A stretch of DNA of 64,000 nucleotides from Perca fluviatilis (taxonomy: Eukaryota; Chordata; Actinopteri; Perciformes; Percidae). The translations under genes and the position numbers were made by a program. Shown here one piece after another: positions 24,390 to 35,836 of this stretch. Numbering within the stretch: the first letter of the stretch is position 1; the number at the start of each line of letters is the position of its first letter. Below the pieces are notes generated by a model that was given only the letters and a program-made list of their open reading frames with translations, was not told where the DNA came from and ran no database searches. The stretch is taken from NCBI RefSeq assembly GCF_010015445.1, contig NC_053119.1:23311883-23375882 (forward strand), in the 5' to 3' direction.

Positions 24390-25086
24390 AATACAATGTA
24401 GATCATTGACATTAGGTCTGATAATTTAGTACTGCTAAACCATCAACACATGCAAAATAAAATTATATTTGTGGGATGTCTAAGTTTAAATCTCATCCAA
24501 ATACCTTACCATACCTTACCTTACCCTATCATTATACTTTTTAAACCCAAATACTTCAGGGTTGAGGGTTATTTTTCATTGTCCATCACGGTCTCAACAA
24601 AGCAGTTCCTTGCTATTTCATGTTCTATGCATGCTACATATTTTGCATTTCCATTTCCTTCCTTCTCCTCTCCCTTTTCCCTTCACGGGCCCATAAGACT
24701 TCTTGACATTTGGCAACAAATCCATAGGAAAAATGAATACATGCTGCTGTGACACACATTACTGTACTTTGGTGTAGAAAGAATACATAGCCTTGACATC
24801 TCCAACAAGTTCCTGTGTTTCCAGTACAGTGCCATTGGTGCAGAGAAAGAATTCTTGTCATTTGACTGCTACTGGATGCCAACAGTGGTATGCTCAAGGC
24901 AACCAAGGTCTACAGTATCCAAGGTGGAGCAGTAGGGGAACAGTTGGGTGGATGTTGAAGAAAACTGACTAAAAGGGGTGCACAGCGCCTTTTAACAGGG
25001 GCAAGCAACTCCTTTTTGTCTGAAGTACACACGTGCAATTTTTGGTGTGCTTCTTTGCAAACATGAGGGGTTAAGCCTATGGAGTT
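24390..25086. other. Intergenic, nothing firm
   Basis: A short ccttacc repeat patch lies at 24500-24530 and a pyrimidine patch near 24655-24685. No gene is seen. Confidence 0.45.
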
Positions 25087-25113
25087 ACACACACACACAC
25101 ACACACACACACA
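25087..25113 (+). repeat. (AC)n microsatellite, 27 bp
   Basis: An uninterrupted AC dinucleotide run. Confidence 0.95.
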
Positions 25114-27441
25114 ACAATCACAAACCACAGCAGAACACCAGCTCGGTAGCGCTTTCACCATAAAAATGAAAGTACTACATTTAGCTGCCGTGAGGAACTA
25201 ATCTGCATAATGATCATAAGCTGAGGTACCGGCAGTTGCTGAGCCTAAAACAACAGTGCAGTAATTCCATTGAAAAGAAGAAACAGAGAAAAGAAAAAAA
25301 GAAATGGCTGTAATGAAATGGGGTGAAGGAAGAAGGTAAAAGGTGGTCAGATGTGAAAGGTCAGACATCTGCTCCCTTAGTGGTGGTGCAGGATGTTGTT
25401 GCTCCACAGTTCAACATTATGTTGCTGACATTCTGCAGTCCCATCTTCCTCTGTGTTCTGCCCTGCGATGAAGACGTAATGGAGTGTGTTCTCCTCAGTC
25501 CTTATCAGCACACTGAGGTCTTTATTGAGAGGCCCTAGGAGAGGGTGAGGTGCTAACTTTGCCTATTCAACGAAACAGTGTGCTGTATGGTTGATTTAAA
25601 AATAGCACATTTAACAGGTCATGCACTTGCCTGCTTAATGATTTACTTCATTTAACAGTACAATACCAAATAGGCCATGATATGTGGTTCTATTTTATGG
25701 ACTCTGAAAGGAATGCAAACCAGTTGTATTATTAATCTATAAATGAGATTTAATAGAGGAATTCTGTTTTAAAGATTTGTTTGGCTTTTTTATAGGGTGT
25801 TTCATAAAACTTAAGACAGAGAAGAGTACAGGCTTAATTGATGAATTAATCAGCAAGAACCAAACTTCAAACATTTTATTTCCAAGCACACATATAACCC
25901 TTTATTGCATGTTCTTTGTTGTACTGTATGAGGGACTTTCAACATGGTGGAATGGACAATAACAGTTATTTCATAGGCCTGTTTTCCCCTAACAAGATCT
26001 GCAAAAGTGTAATCTGAAACTGACAATCTATAACTATTATCCTGTCTCTGTCATTTATTGAGTCCGTCAGTGAGAGAATATTAAAGTCAGTAATAAAGTG
26101 AGGATGGAAAGTCTGTTGAGCTAGACTCAACACTGACACCTAGTGTTAGAGCAAACAAGTTAGAGATCACCTCACAGGCTGCTCACATCAAGTTTATTAA
26201 TGGTTTATTACAGCAACACGAGACAGTGCCGGTCACTGATACTTCAGAATACAAGAAGATTTGTGTAGGTATGAAAAACACAAACAGAGAGGTAACAGTT
26301 CACTGTATGTTTGTGTTTCCCACGCTGAATTGTCAAAACAAACAGAAGGGAGGCTTGAACCAAAATATGAATTAGGGAAGAGGTGAGTGATGCTGATACA
26401 ATTGAATGTGACATTGTTCCCGAAACTACACAAAGACAAATACACATTCCATCGTATGGCTTACACGCACACAAATATGCACACACACGTACACGCACAG
26501 TGAGCCTCTTAAAGCCATAGACCAGAGAGTGATAATTATGCGTGTAAATTCCAGGATCCCTCTCAGCAGCTCTGCTGGCTGGTGTTGAGAGCGGCGTCCT
26601 ACTGGCCCTGCTGGTAATGGTAACCCACATAGAGCCAGCAGCCACTGCTTCAAGCCCCCCTATCATACACTTTCACTGCAACGCTGAATTGTTGGCATAA
26701 TCCCGTATACAAAAACATGAAGATAAATGTGTGCATTTGGGTTGGTGTGTGGTGTGTGAGTACCAATGAGTACCCATGAACATGGACAGAGGAAGCACGC
26801 AGGCATGAGACTCATGTAGATGCAAGTTGACTTTTATTTATTTATTTTATCAATGTAAAGCAATAAAAAATGATGAAGGAATGATATGTGCAGGGAGAGG
26901 GGAAAAAAACAAAAGGGGGGCTTATTTATTACCTCTTCCTCTAAGACAGTCCCAAATCATGGTTCACTTACTATTTTTTGTCTGGAGCTGCACAAAAAAG
27001 ACACAGAAAATAATCTGTTAATTGAGTAAAAAGGATGGTCCTGGTGAGATTTAAAAATCCCAAGATCGCTCATAAAGACATCTCATCAAGAAAAGTACAT
27101 TTAAAAAAAATACATTAGCACATGATACAGAAGAAAATAGAAAAAAAGCTAATAATTATATGTGCCAACAAAAACATAAAGACACACCAGATACAGTATA
27201 TACATATTTCACACGGTCTTCATCAGTGGCTAGAGATTGGTCAAAACTCACTTTGCTGACGAGGACTATGTACAATGGTTGACAGCTTCAGAAACAAAAC
27301 AGTATGAGGCCTTTGAGTTGGGATTATGCACAATGTCAATTATATTAGTTATGACATTGAGAAAACAAAAATAGAAAACAGAGTTAAGTATTTTAAAACT
27401 AACTATTTTGTTGGAAGGAATATGTTATTTTCAGACATCCA
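25114..27441. other. Intergenic, no recognised gene
   Basis: A 140-codon open frame on the minus strand (26244-26666) has a low-complexity Cys/Val-rich second half derived from a GT-rich patch and no known domain. Other frames are shorter. Nothing else is recognised. Confidence 0.45.
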
Positions 27442-27445
27442 TTAA

Positions 27446-28172
27446 AGGAGAACTCCGGGCAATTTTTACATTAATCTTGATCGTTATATTTATATGAGTA
27501 CTGTCAGTAGCAAAAAGAACGAGCCGAATCGGTGCTAGCAACACGGAGTTGCTGCAGCTAATGCCGAGAGCTCCCACTCAGCTAAAATGGCAGTTATGGG
27601 GGCATAAGATAAAGAGTGTCTTTGTGCCTCTTAACAGACACAAAATGCAATTAAAATGTCTGTGCAACATGAACAGGGCCCTTACATGACAACAAGATGC
27701 GTTTAGCAACTTAGCCATTGTTTAAATTCACCTACCCTCTTAGCTGCTAGCTGCCGTCTGGGATGAGTGAGTGTGTTCAGCCAGGCTCCGGTAATAATCA
27801 TCACGCAGCAGTTCCATGTGTATTTGTAGCATATATATCCATTTTGTGTGCTGTCGTTAGTGAATATGAGTCTCTGCAGTGGCGAATTGTGTGGTAGTTT
27901 CCTTAGCCAGGCTAGCAGCCCCGACCGGGCATCCTTCTACTTCCTCCCCGCCTCCCTTGCCTGCTGCTGCCGACAACAATCCACAGGCGCCCGCTGGTCT
28001 GGTGGATGTCCTCCAGAGGACAGTTCATGCTTTCACGGCGAAATTTTGAAGTTTATTCCCCCCTCATAAATAGGTAATTGAGCACTGATAGGATTATCAG
28101 TGACTATGTAACTACATGGAAACAGACCAAATGATGCCTGTTTCTTGTAATACTATTACGAATAGCGTTACT
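27446..28172 (+). repeat. Left arm of foldback
   Basis: This arm matches the reverse complement of 28320-29050 through blocks such as the outer terminus, 'gagccgaatcggtgctagc' and 'gtctgtttccatgtagtta' (complement). It carries an open frame of 73 codons at 27848-28069 that mirrors the one in the other arm. Confidence 0.88.
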
Positions 28173-28319
28173 GAAGGCTAGCTCTAGCTCCATAGTTACG
28201 TTACTCCAAGCTTCTTCCCTTGCTGAACACCTCCGTTCTTCACTCTTCAACACACACGCTCCGTTGTTTACCTTTTCCTGCTACAACTGAATTCCCACGG
28301 GGCTTCAAGCGCAAGGCTA

Positions 28320-29050
28320 CAGCCTTCTGTAATGCTAGTTACTTTACAAGAAACAGGCATCATTTGGTCTGTTTCCATGTAGTTACATAGTTTCTGATAT
28401 GATCATAACCACTACAGTGCTCAATTACTTATTTTTGAGGGGGAATAAACTTCAATATTTCGCCATGAAAGCATGAACTGTCCTCTGGAGGACATCCACC
28501 AGACCAGCGGGCCCGTGGATTGTTGTGGCAGCGGCAGGCAAGGGGGAGGGAGGGAAGTAGAAGGATGCCCGGTCGGGCTGCTAGCCTGGCTAAGGAAACT
28601 ACCACACAATTCGCCACTGCAGAGACTCATATTTACTAAGACAGCACACAAAATGGATATATATGCTACAAATACACATGGAACTGCGGCGTGATGATTA
28701 TTACCGGAGCCTGGCTGAACACACTCACTCATCCCAGACGGCAGCTAGCTACAAGAGGGTAAGGTGAATTTAAACAATGGCTAAGTTGCTAAACGCTCTT
28801 GTTGTCATGTAAGGGCCCTGTTCGTTGTACACACAACATTTTTAATTGCATTTTGTGTCTGTTAAGAGGCACAAAGACACTCTTTATCTTATGCCCCCAT
28901 AACTGCCGTTTTAGCTGAGTGGGAGCTCTCGGCATTAGCTGCAGCAACTCCGTGTTGCTAGCACCGATTCGGCTCGTTTTTTTTGCTATTGACAGTACTC
29001 ATATACATATAGCGATCAAGATTAACGTAAAAATTGCCCGGAGTTCTCCT
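28320..29050 (-). repeat. Right arm of foldback
   Basis: The inverted copy of the left arm. Compared with it, this arm has several substitutions and small length changes, including a longer T-run near 28977-28984 and a changed sequence near 28385-28415. Its minus-strand open frame (28421-28732) shares its start region with the left-arm frame and then shifts. Confidence 0.88.
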
Positions 29051-29192
29051 TTAATTGAAGCTACTTCACACTATGTTGCAGTATAAAAAAGTTGGGGTAC
29101 AAAAAAGAATATTAAAGAAAATGAAGACAGTGTTTGTGCACAACTTACTTTCCTAATTGCGTTAATAGATTGTCATGTGAATGCTCTTGGAC

Positions 29193-29251
29193 AACATGGA
29201 TATTCTGAAAATACAATGTTGACTCCATTGTATTTTCAGAATATCCATGTT
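29193..29251. repeat. Perfect 26-bp hairpin, 7-base loop
   Basis: Bases 29193-29218 (AACATGGATATTCTGAAAAT followed by ACAATG) are the exact reverse complement of 29226-29251, with TTGACTC between. There is no mismatch in 26 pairs and the pairing stops sharply at both outer flanks. It lies 142 bases outside the foldback element and is not part of it. A transcript would fold like a short hairpin RNA, although natural pre-miRNAs rarely pair perfectly. Confidence 0.95.
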
Positions 29252-30497
29252 CTTGTGCCGCCTTGGTAAAGCACTCTTAAATTGTTGCAGGTGCTTTCTT
29301 TCACTTTCATGAGTGGTACATCTTTCTCTGAGGAGCCATCTTTGGGAAGGAGATGAAACAGAGAGCTTCTCTTTTGTTATACAAATGTAACTGTTGCATC
29401 GGTAGAAAACTTTTCCGTAAACCAACACAAGTGGCAGGAGTTTCTTGCACATTTCTGCACTTCAAATCATTTCATGAATGTGGCCATGGTGCAATGACAG
29501 ATTTGGTGTACTGCACATATCGGACACGTTTTCTCTGTTTGCCTATTGTGAATTATATCTACAATATAACTTATCTGATTATTTTATTTAGCAATCATGT
29601 TAACACTTCTGTGAACTTGTCAGTCAAACTGATTACATTAAGAAGGAACAATATTGCCATATGTAATTGCAGCCAGTGCCTCTACTACGTCAGGTACCAA
29701 GTTCCCCTGCCACGTCTGACCATTCCAAAGGTTATGCAGTTAAACCCTTCATGAAAAATGAAAATGGAGATGGTACACTATATAGCTGGTGGTAAGCAGG
29801 CAATGAACATCCATCCATGCATTAATTTATATCAATATACACCCACAATAATGAGGTGCCATAAAATGACCAAGCTGACCTCCTCCTTCCTTCAATGATC
29901 ATCCCATGAAGTCCTCCATGAGGTCAGCACCACCACCACAACCACAGAAAGAGGTTTTTCCTCCTTCGTTTTCTCCCATGGGAATTACAGCAGCATGTTT
30001 CCCTTCTTGCTGAATGTTTATTCTGGTAGGCATGGTGGTGGTGTGATATCTGAGGTGCAATGAGCTAAGACTGCCGTGAACACATTCCCTGACTGATGAA
30101 TGTTAAGTATGCAGGTAATTTGAGTGCTGCTAAACCACACCTCTGGGCTGCTGTGCATCTCACTTAGCTGTTTCCTAAATACATAGCGAAAATGGTGCGT
30201 GACAAACATCAGGCTGAATTCACATCTGCATCTTAAAGCAGCATGTCTGGAATGCTGAAAGGAAGAACGCAATTTATTGAACACAGCTCATGTCTGGCTG
30301 GGCAGATGGCAATCACATAATGCAACTATTTTAGCATCAGAGTGGCAAGCAGAAATCAGCTGGTTTAGTCTGGGAGGTGACTAAGAGGCACAGAGAGGGA
30401 TTTGAGAGCTCTGTGGCGACTGGCCTGGTCTAACCGGCCTGTACCAAGCTGTCAGCAAAGAGGCAGATGACAAACACAGCAGAGTGAAGGAGAGGAG
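29252..30497. other. Intergenic, no recognised gene
   Basis: A 133-codon open frame at 29353-29754 has no recognisable domain. A CACCAC patch occurs near 29930-29944. Confidence 0.45.
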
Positions 30498-30533
30498 GGT
30501 GGTGGTGTTGTGGTGGTGGGGGTGGGGTGGGGG
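30498..30533 (+). repeat. G-rich GGT/GGGGT tract
   Basis: Tandem GGT units pass into GGGGGTGGGGTGGGGG. Three G-runs of four or five with single-T spacers, plus GG runs beside them, give some G-quadruplex potential. Confidence 0.85.
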
Positions 30534-31734
30534 TGCTCTGATTCCTGTTACATCATCTGTGGCTGACAGACAGTGCAGCAGACTTATCTGTCTGTGGTCT
30601 CCGGTGGCATTTGTCTGGACTAGCAGTGAGTCACACTTTCTGTTTACCTCAACATGAACCCATCCCTGAAGCTTCTCATTCGCCATCCGTGAGGGCCAGT
30701 AGCAGGGTGGCTTCCTCCCGTGGGTTCGCATGCGATGCCAGGAATGTGCTGTGCCCACACCTTGCTAAACCGTGACACCTTTCCTGTGGTGTAGGAGCCG
30801 GTTGCTTTCAAGAAGCTCTCAGCTGGAACCAGTACAGTAAATTTAGCCCTTCTACTGTAGCCACTCTTCCTCTGGAGCAGACTTAAGTCAAACAGTGTTG
30901 AAAATACTGTTCTACTGTTTGTTTTTGCCTGCTGAGGTGCCAGATTTGTTGGATTTGCCACACAGGACAATAAGTAAATCCAAGCTGTTTAGACAAGCAC
31001 AAGAAAGTGCTTGGAAGAATGTTTATTACACTTTTCAATGACAACTTATCTGAATTGACCTGATGTGGCTAACCCCAGCCACCTGGGTCTCTATGACTGT
31101 TTAAATACACACAAGTCTAATATCAGGTCTGCTCTGTAGAGCAGATTTACATAAAGTGTTCTCATGTTGGCACTGAAAGCTGTAATGGAAGAAGGAAGCT
31201 TCCGCACATTTACTAATTTATTATTACTAGTGCAGGTTGTCGGAGACAGGATGATGTTCTCAAGTAGGGACAAACCACTTGCCACCATGAAAGTAAATTC
31301 TTCAGTATATCTACCACCACAAATGTAGTGACAAATGTATAACACTTCAGAAAATAAAGCATGTGTTGCATGTCGCACTGTTATGTTAAACATAATGGAA
31401 ACAAGAGGAAGGAATTTCAACAAAATAATCTTAACATAAGGTACAGCTACATAATTACTGTACCGACACGAGAGTGGTGTGGATCTTCTTGTCTAACTTT
31501 TGGCGATGGAGCAAATGTGTTTTCATTCCCCAAAATGTAGAAAGATTCATAACAACAAAGTTATTAATAGAGCAAAGAATAGAATTGAAATATTGAATTA
31601 AAGATCCATTAAAACACATTTTTTTGTACAACATAAATGAGACCTTTTGATGATGGAAAATGGCAGTACCCAGGCCTATCACCTCTGTCTCATCGCATCA
31701 CTAGCACATTACACAGCAAATTTCTGGAGTTTAT
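30534..31734. other. Intergenic, no recognised gene
   Basis: Moderate-complexity sequence with overlapping open frames on the minus strand (125 and 108 codons) and no domain that I recognise. Confidence 0.4.
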
Positions 31735-32036
31735 AGGTAAAAAAGTGTTAAGTGTTAGTTTTGGTTTATTTTTAATTAGATACAGGTTTTGTAATATTTT
31801 GTGGTGTTATATTTTTTTTTTGTGTTCTATGTGTTGATTCATAATTGTTCGTTTGTACATGGTTGTAGTAGTTTTATTTAATAAGTTTTTTATATTTTTT
31901 TTATGTGTGTTGGTTGCATGTATTGTTGGTGTGAGGGTGTGTTTTAGTATATGTTGTGGTGTAAGTTAATATGGTATTTCATTGTACGGGTTTATTTTAA
32001 AAGTGGGGATGATGTATGTTTTGCTTTTCCAACATT

Positions 32037-32076
<40 letters not shown>

Positions 32077-32280
32077 GGTGTAAGCATATTTGGTAATGGG
32101 ATCTTGATCGTTGTTGTTGGGGTTATTGGTGTTATTTTGGTGCTGTTTCAATTTTTTTTACACTGTTTGTTTGAATTTGGTTGTAATTTGTAATTGTAAA
32201 ATATTTTTGTTGTTATGGGTTTTGTATTGTACAGTAACATGGTGCTTACATAAGACAGCGCAAGTGTTTGTAGTGCAGTG
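31735..32280 (+). other. C-depleted, T/G-rich stretch
   Basis: Counting 31741-32220 by line gives about 19 C in 480 plus-strand bases (about 4%), while T is about half and G is well represented. The strand asymmetry is far stronger than in the neighbouring sequence. It includes a poly(T) run. What made it is not evident: strand-biased mutation, old simple sequence, or the T-rich part of a mobile element containing the gene remnant downstream are all possible. Confidence 0.75.
32039..32070 (+). repeat. (T)32 homopolymer
   Basis: Thirty-two consecutive T. A second run of 27 T lies at 35804-35830, so the two bracket the region that holds the broken gene. Confidence 0.95.
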
Positions 32281-34466
32281 TCTGTCACCCACGTGTTAAG
32301 TTGTGTGCACCATGTTTCGGGTCTGTGTATTTATGACCATGCATTGGTGAAACCTGCTGCTCGACCTTCAAGCAAGGGACTAAACACGCTCCTTCTCATA
32401 TCCCCAGTTTGTTATTTGTAATTCGGTCAAAGGTGTTTAACCACTCATATGCGCCGAGGTTAAAATTTGGTTTTTTGTGTCCTTCCTTAGTATCTGCAGA
32501 GCTGGGTCTCTTTGAAAGACCCATACTCAAAAAGGGATATGTGAGTTTGATTGTAGCCATACTGTAACTAATGTTGAGTTTTGTTTGTTGATTTTTGTGT
32601 ATACACATATATACACTACATCCATCACATTGTTTGTTCTTCAAAATACTCTTTATCTCAGTTGCTGCAAACAAGCTTGGTGGGTTATGTAGTAATCCCA
32701 CTTCGTAAAGGTGTGAGGGGTCCCACATCGTCGACATCTGGTCTAGTGACCAAAAGATGTTGACTGTTACACATTACTGGTGCTTGTTTCCAGATGATCA
32801 ATGGTGCTCCTCCACAGCAATGGCAACATACTTCAAATTTCTCTTTTGGACACTGGTAGTAATAGTGTGAATTGAGTGTATGTATCTACTTGCTTTACTT
32901 TAGTTTATGGTTTTATTTTATCAATTTTGCAAGACTTCTTGTGGTGGCAGAGATCATCAGCGACACAGAAATATTAAAACCCAGGGCCGTCTCTCCTCAG
33001 CTATTGCTAATGAGAATTAACTGCTGATGAGCCAGTATACAACATTACTTCTTAGTTAGTAATGAGTTGTAAAATTCAACTCTTACAAAGAATTACTGTT
33101 ATTTTCTTTCTCTTAATACATTTGATAACACATTAACATTATTTTGATAAAAGAACTAAATTTGATTCAGTGACATACAGTACAATTGCTACAGGTCACC
33201 ACATTTGTAGGTGTATGTTGTTGCAGTTCATTGAGTCTGTGATAGTTTGACTCTATATAAAATAAATCGATTTAATATGTATTTTTTAGTGATTTACCAA
33301 AACATGTTTTTTACTCTATTGTTAGAGGTTAAATTAGCAGAAGATGGGTAACCTTGACCTCCACGAGTAGGTGTGAAGAAATCATTCTTAATTAAATTGT
33401 GTTACCCTGTCTGCAGAGTGGGCAGCACATGGCATCTCTTCTTGTATTGCTCCATCTGCTAACTCCTCAACCAGCTGGAAGGCCCAAAAATCGTGTTGGA
33501 GACAACTTTTGTAAATTTCACAGGTTTGCACAATTTTCATTGTTACATTTTGTGGATGTTGTGTTGTTTGCCAGTGGCTCGTGGCCCAGCCCTCGCGGCA
33601 GGACCACTTCACCTCTACTAGTGGTAGATCGTTCTCTTGGTCTTGTGTGTATTTTTCAGTGTGTATGTGTGCCTGTCGGTTGTCGTACTTGTAAATATGT
33701 ATAGCCAAAAGATGCAACTTTACAGATAATTTGTAAAACTGTATGTATTTTTGTCATCTTTGTACATTACTTTTTAACCTCAAATTAATTCATATGTATT
33801 TATGATAGTGTCAAATTGTTGTTGATTCAAGATTTGTATAGACAATTGTACCAACCCTCAATTATAATCCAGCATCACCACAAATTGTGTGTCCATCATA
33901 GCAATTTTGGAGCGGTACCAAATACTGTAGTTTTTTACAATTAAATTTGGATTTGAGAAATACAGACTACTTCAGCAACCTACCCTGATTTTAAAACAAC
34001 CTTTTACCAGTGTACATAGAATAAGAAGTATTTCAGGAAAGGTATTGCAAGTGACAGCCTAGGTAGTATGTAAGAGTGGAACCTATACAAGTCAATCAAT
34101 CAGTCATAATATCATACTGCTCAGTTCATTTTCAAGTAGTATGTGGATGATAACTGTACAGTTTATAGTGTGTTTTTGTTCGTAGTTTTTGCTTCAAAAC
34201 TGTACTATACGACTTTGGTGTGCAAACACTAAAAAAGGTATACATAAAGTTGGTCTTTTACTTATCCTTAGTCCCAGTTCTCTTTCTCATTGATTGTTAT
34301 GCACAAATTATGTTGTATGGACCCTTAGTAAGACTTGTGGCTATGGTTGCAGTACCATTTTGTTTTGTATTTGCTTTGCACATTATTGTAATTGGTATGC
34401 ATACCATTTTGTTGTTTTGATTTCTGTATTTTAATTGATAAATCTTCAGCTCAGTCAATTTTCTCA
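32281..34466. other. T-rich intergenic sequence upstream of a gene remnant
   Basis: No readable coding similarity was found, though T-richness continues and this may be the non-coding or badly decayed 5' part of the element that carries the downstream remnant. A hydrophobic open frame at 34220-34420 is explained by T-rich codons. Confidence 0.35.
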
Positions 34467-35513
34467 GAAGATGACCCAAGTTTGACTTTAAGATCACAAG
34501 TTCTGAATGATCGCATTATATGAGTTTGGTATATGATCCGACATTAACTTCTTCATTTGGCATCAAGAGAAAGAGCATACTTAATACATTGAAATATTTC
34601 AATATTGCAGAAAATTATGCAGTTGACATAATGCATGATTTTTGGAAGGGTTGGTCAATATGAGGTGAAGTTGCTATTTTTTATTTGATTGAACATTTCA
34701 TCTCTAAAGGCTTGTTAAATAGGATGTATGCCTTTAACTATGGCTATCTGAAAGAAAAACAAGCCACAAATATTAACCTTGACTCTGCAGGACATGGAAT
34801 AGGGTTAAATGCATCACAAACACTGTGTTTGTCACAAACATACTTTGTATTTGGTGACCTACCAGAGGATGATTTGCACGGCACTTGTTGCTGTTGTTGC
34901 TGAACATTATAAACATTGTGTTCTCATACTCAATCACTGAATCGTGTACTTAAAGCACCTGATTATTGACATCACAAACTCTTCAAAGACTGTATCCATC
35001 AAATTTTACCAAAACATCATTTCATGGTCCACTATCCAAGGTGCATTCGAAAAATGGACCACTCATTCATATCTGGACTATGAGATTCGGCCAAACACAA
35101 ATTTTTCAAAGATTGTGTGAAGAACTATAAGAATTTGACAGTGTCACTTGCAAAGAAACACCAATTTGCAGTAGCTTATCATTGGGAATGCTTAACTTCA
35201 AAGCAGTTGAATCTGGTCCAGTCAACTGTGTTTACTTGAGACACTAGAATATGCAGAAGATATATCTGCATATCTGCACTGTACACAAGCCACTGTCAAC
35301 CTCACAAACTGGGTAAATTGTGGAGTTGAATACGTGGGCCTCTTTGTTTGCACAAGCACTGATGAAAACATGCCAGTGTTCAGTAAATTAACCTCTATCA
35401 TTTTGCACAATGGGAAAGTTGTTTTTGTTTTGGTTGAACATGAAACTTGTTTCCATGACCATTTCCATTCTTTCCAAATAAGTGAAGCATCCCTAGGGTT
35501 TGGTCTGAGATAG
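34467..35513 (+). pseudogene. Broken copy of a multi-copy fish protein of likely mobile origin
   Basis: Pieces in different plus-strand frames line up in order with the C-terminal part of a large uncharacterised protein that I recall as occurring in many copies in fish: NYAVDIMHDFWKGW (about 34609-34655), LLNRMYAFNYGYLKEK and NLDSAGHGIGLNASQTLCL (34712-34830), KHHFMVHYPRCIRKMDHSF (35012-35068), NYKNLTVSLAKKHQFAVAY (35119-35178), then VNCGVEYVGLFVCT and VFVLVEHETCFHDHFHSF with a stop at 35511-35513. At least four frame shifts and several stops separate them. The usual N-terminal half is not seen. I cannot name the domain family; the function is unknown and transposon linkage is inference from copy number. 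The start is approximate. Confidence 0.6.
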
Positions 35514-35805
35514 ATTAGCTTCAATGTTTGTACCCAAAGTCCTATGGGTGTGATTCACATTTTATGTTGTTTTAGAGTGTATTGTTTAAGGATGTTGATT
35601 TTTTCACACTGTAAAGGCACTCACAAATAAACTTGTTACACAGTAGTTCATGTAGTCTTTAACACTTATGTTTGTCTAAAATAAATATTGTTTTTTTTGC
35701 CAAGTCGTGTGATTCACATTGTGTTGTTATAGATTGTATTGTTGAGTGTTTTGCTGATGCTGTGTGACTTCTTGACAAGTGTTCATTTATTTTTTTTAAT
35801 ACATT

Positions 35806-35830
<25 letters not shown>
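35514..35830 (+). other. Sequence after the remnant: diverged duplication and (T)27
   Basis: The text 'tgtgattcacattttatgttg' near 35549 recurs as 'tgtgattcacattgtgttg' near 35708, about 160 bases later, with similar following text (agagtgtattgtt / agattgtattgtt). This is an old tandem duplication. The segment ends in a run of 27 T at 35804-35830. Confidence 0.6.

Positions 35831-35836
<6 letters not shown>

Larger units (their letters stand above)
27446..29050. mobile_element. 1.6 kb foldback (long-inverted-repeat) element, TTAA-flanked
   Basis: Two arms of about 725 bp face each other, so the whole element folds into one long hairpin. The outer ends read AGGAGAACTCCGGGCAATTT and its complement, and both are flanked by TTAA (27442-27445 and 29051-29054), the target duplication of piggyBac-type transposition. 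The inner limit of the arms is about 28172 and 28320, leaving a spacer of about 150 bp. By eye the arms are roughly 90% identical, with small indels. No transposase is present, so it would depend on a partner in trans. Each arm carries the same short inward-reading frame (NMSLCSGELCGSFLSQASSP), interrupted differently in each, which shows common descent and not selection. Confidence 0.9.

Noticed and set aside
26244..26666. 140-codon minus-strand frame as possible exon
   Set aside because: The second half is GT-repeat translation; the first half shows no recognised domain and no firm splice context.
29193..29251. Calling the perfect hairpin a microRNA gene
   Set aside because: Perfect pairing over 26 bp is atypical for pre-miRNA and the arm matches no miRNA that I know; kept as a structural repeat only.
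34220..34420. Hydrophobic 66-codon frame resembling a membrane protein
   Set aside because: T-rich sequence gives Phe/Leu/Val/Ile codons automatically; there is no supporting context.
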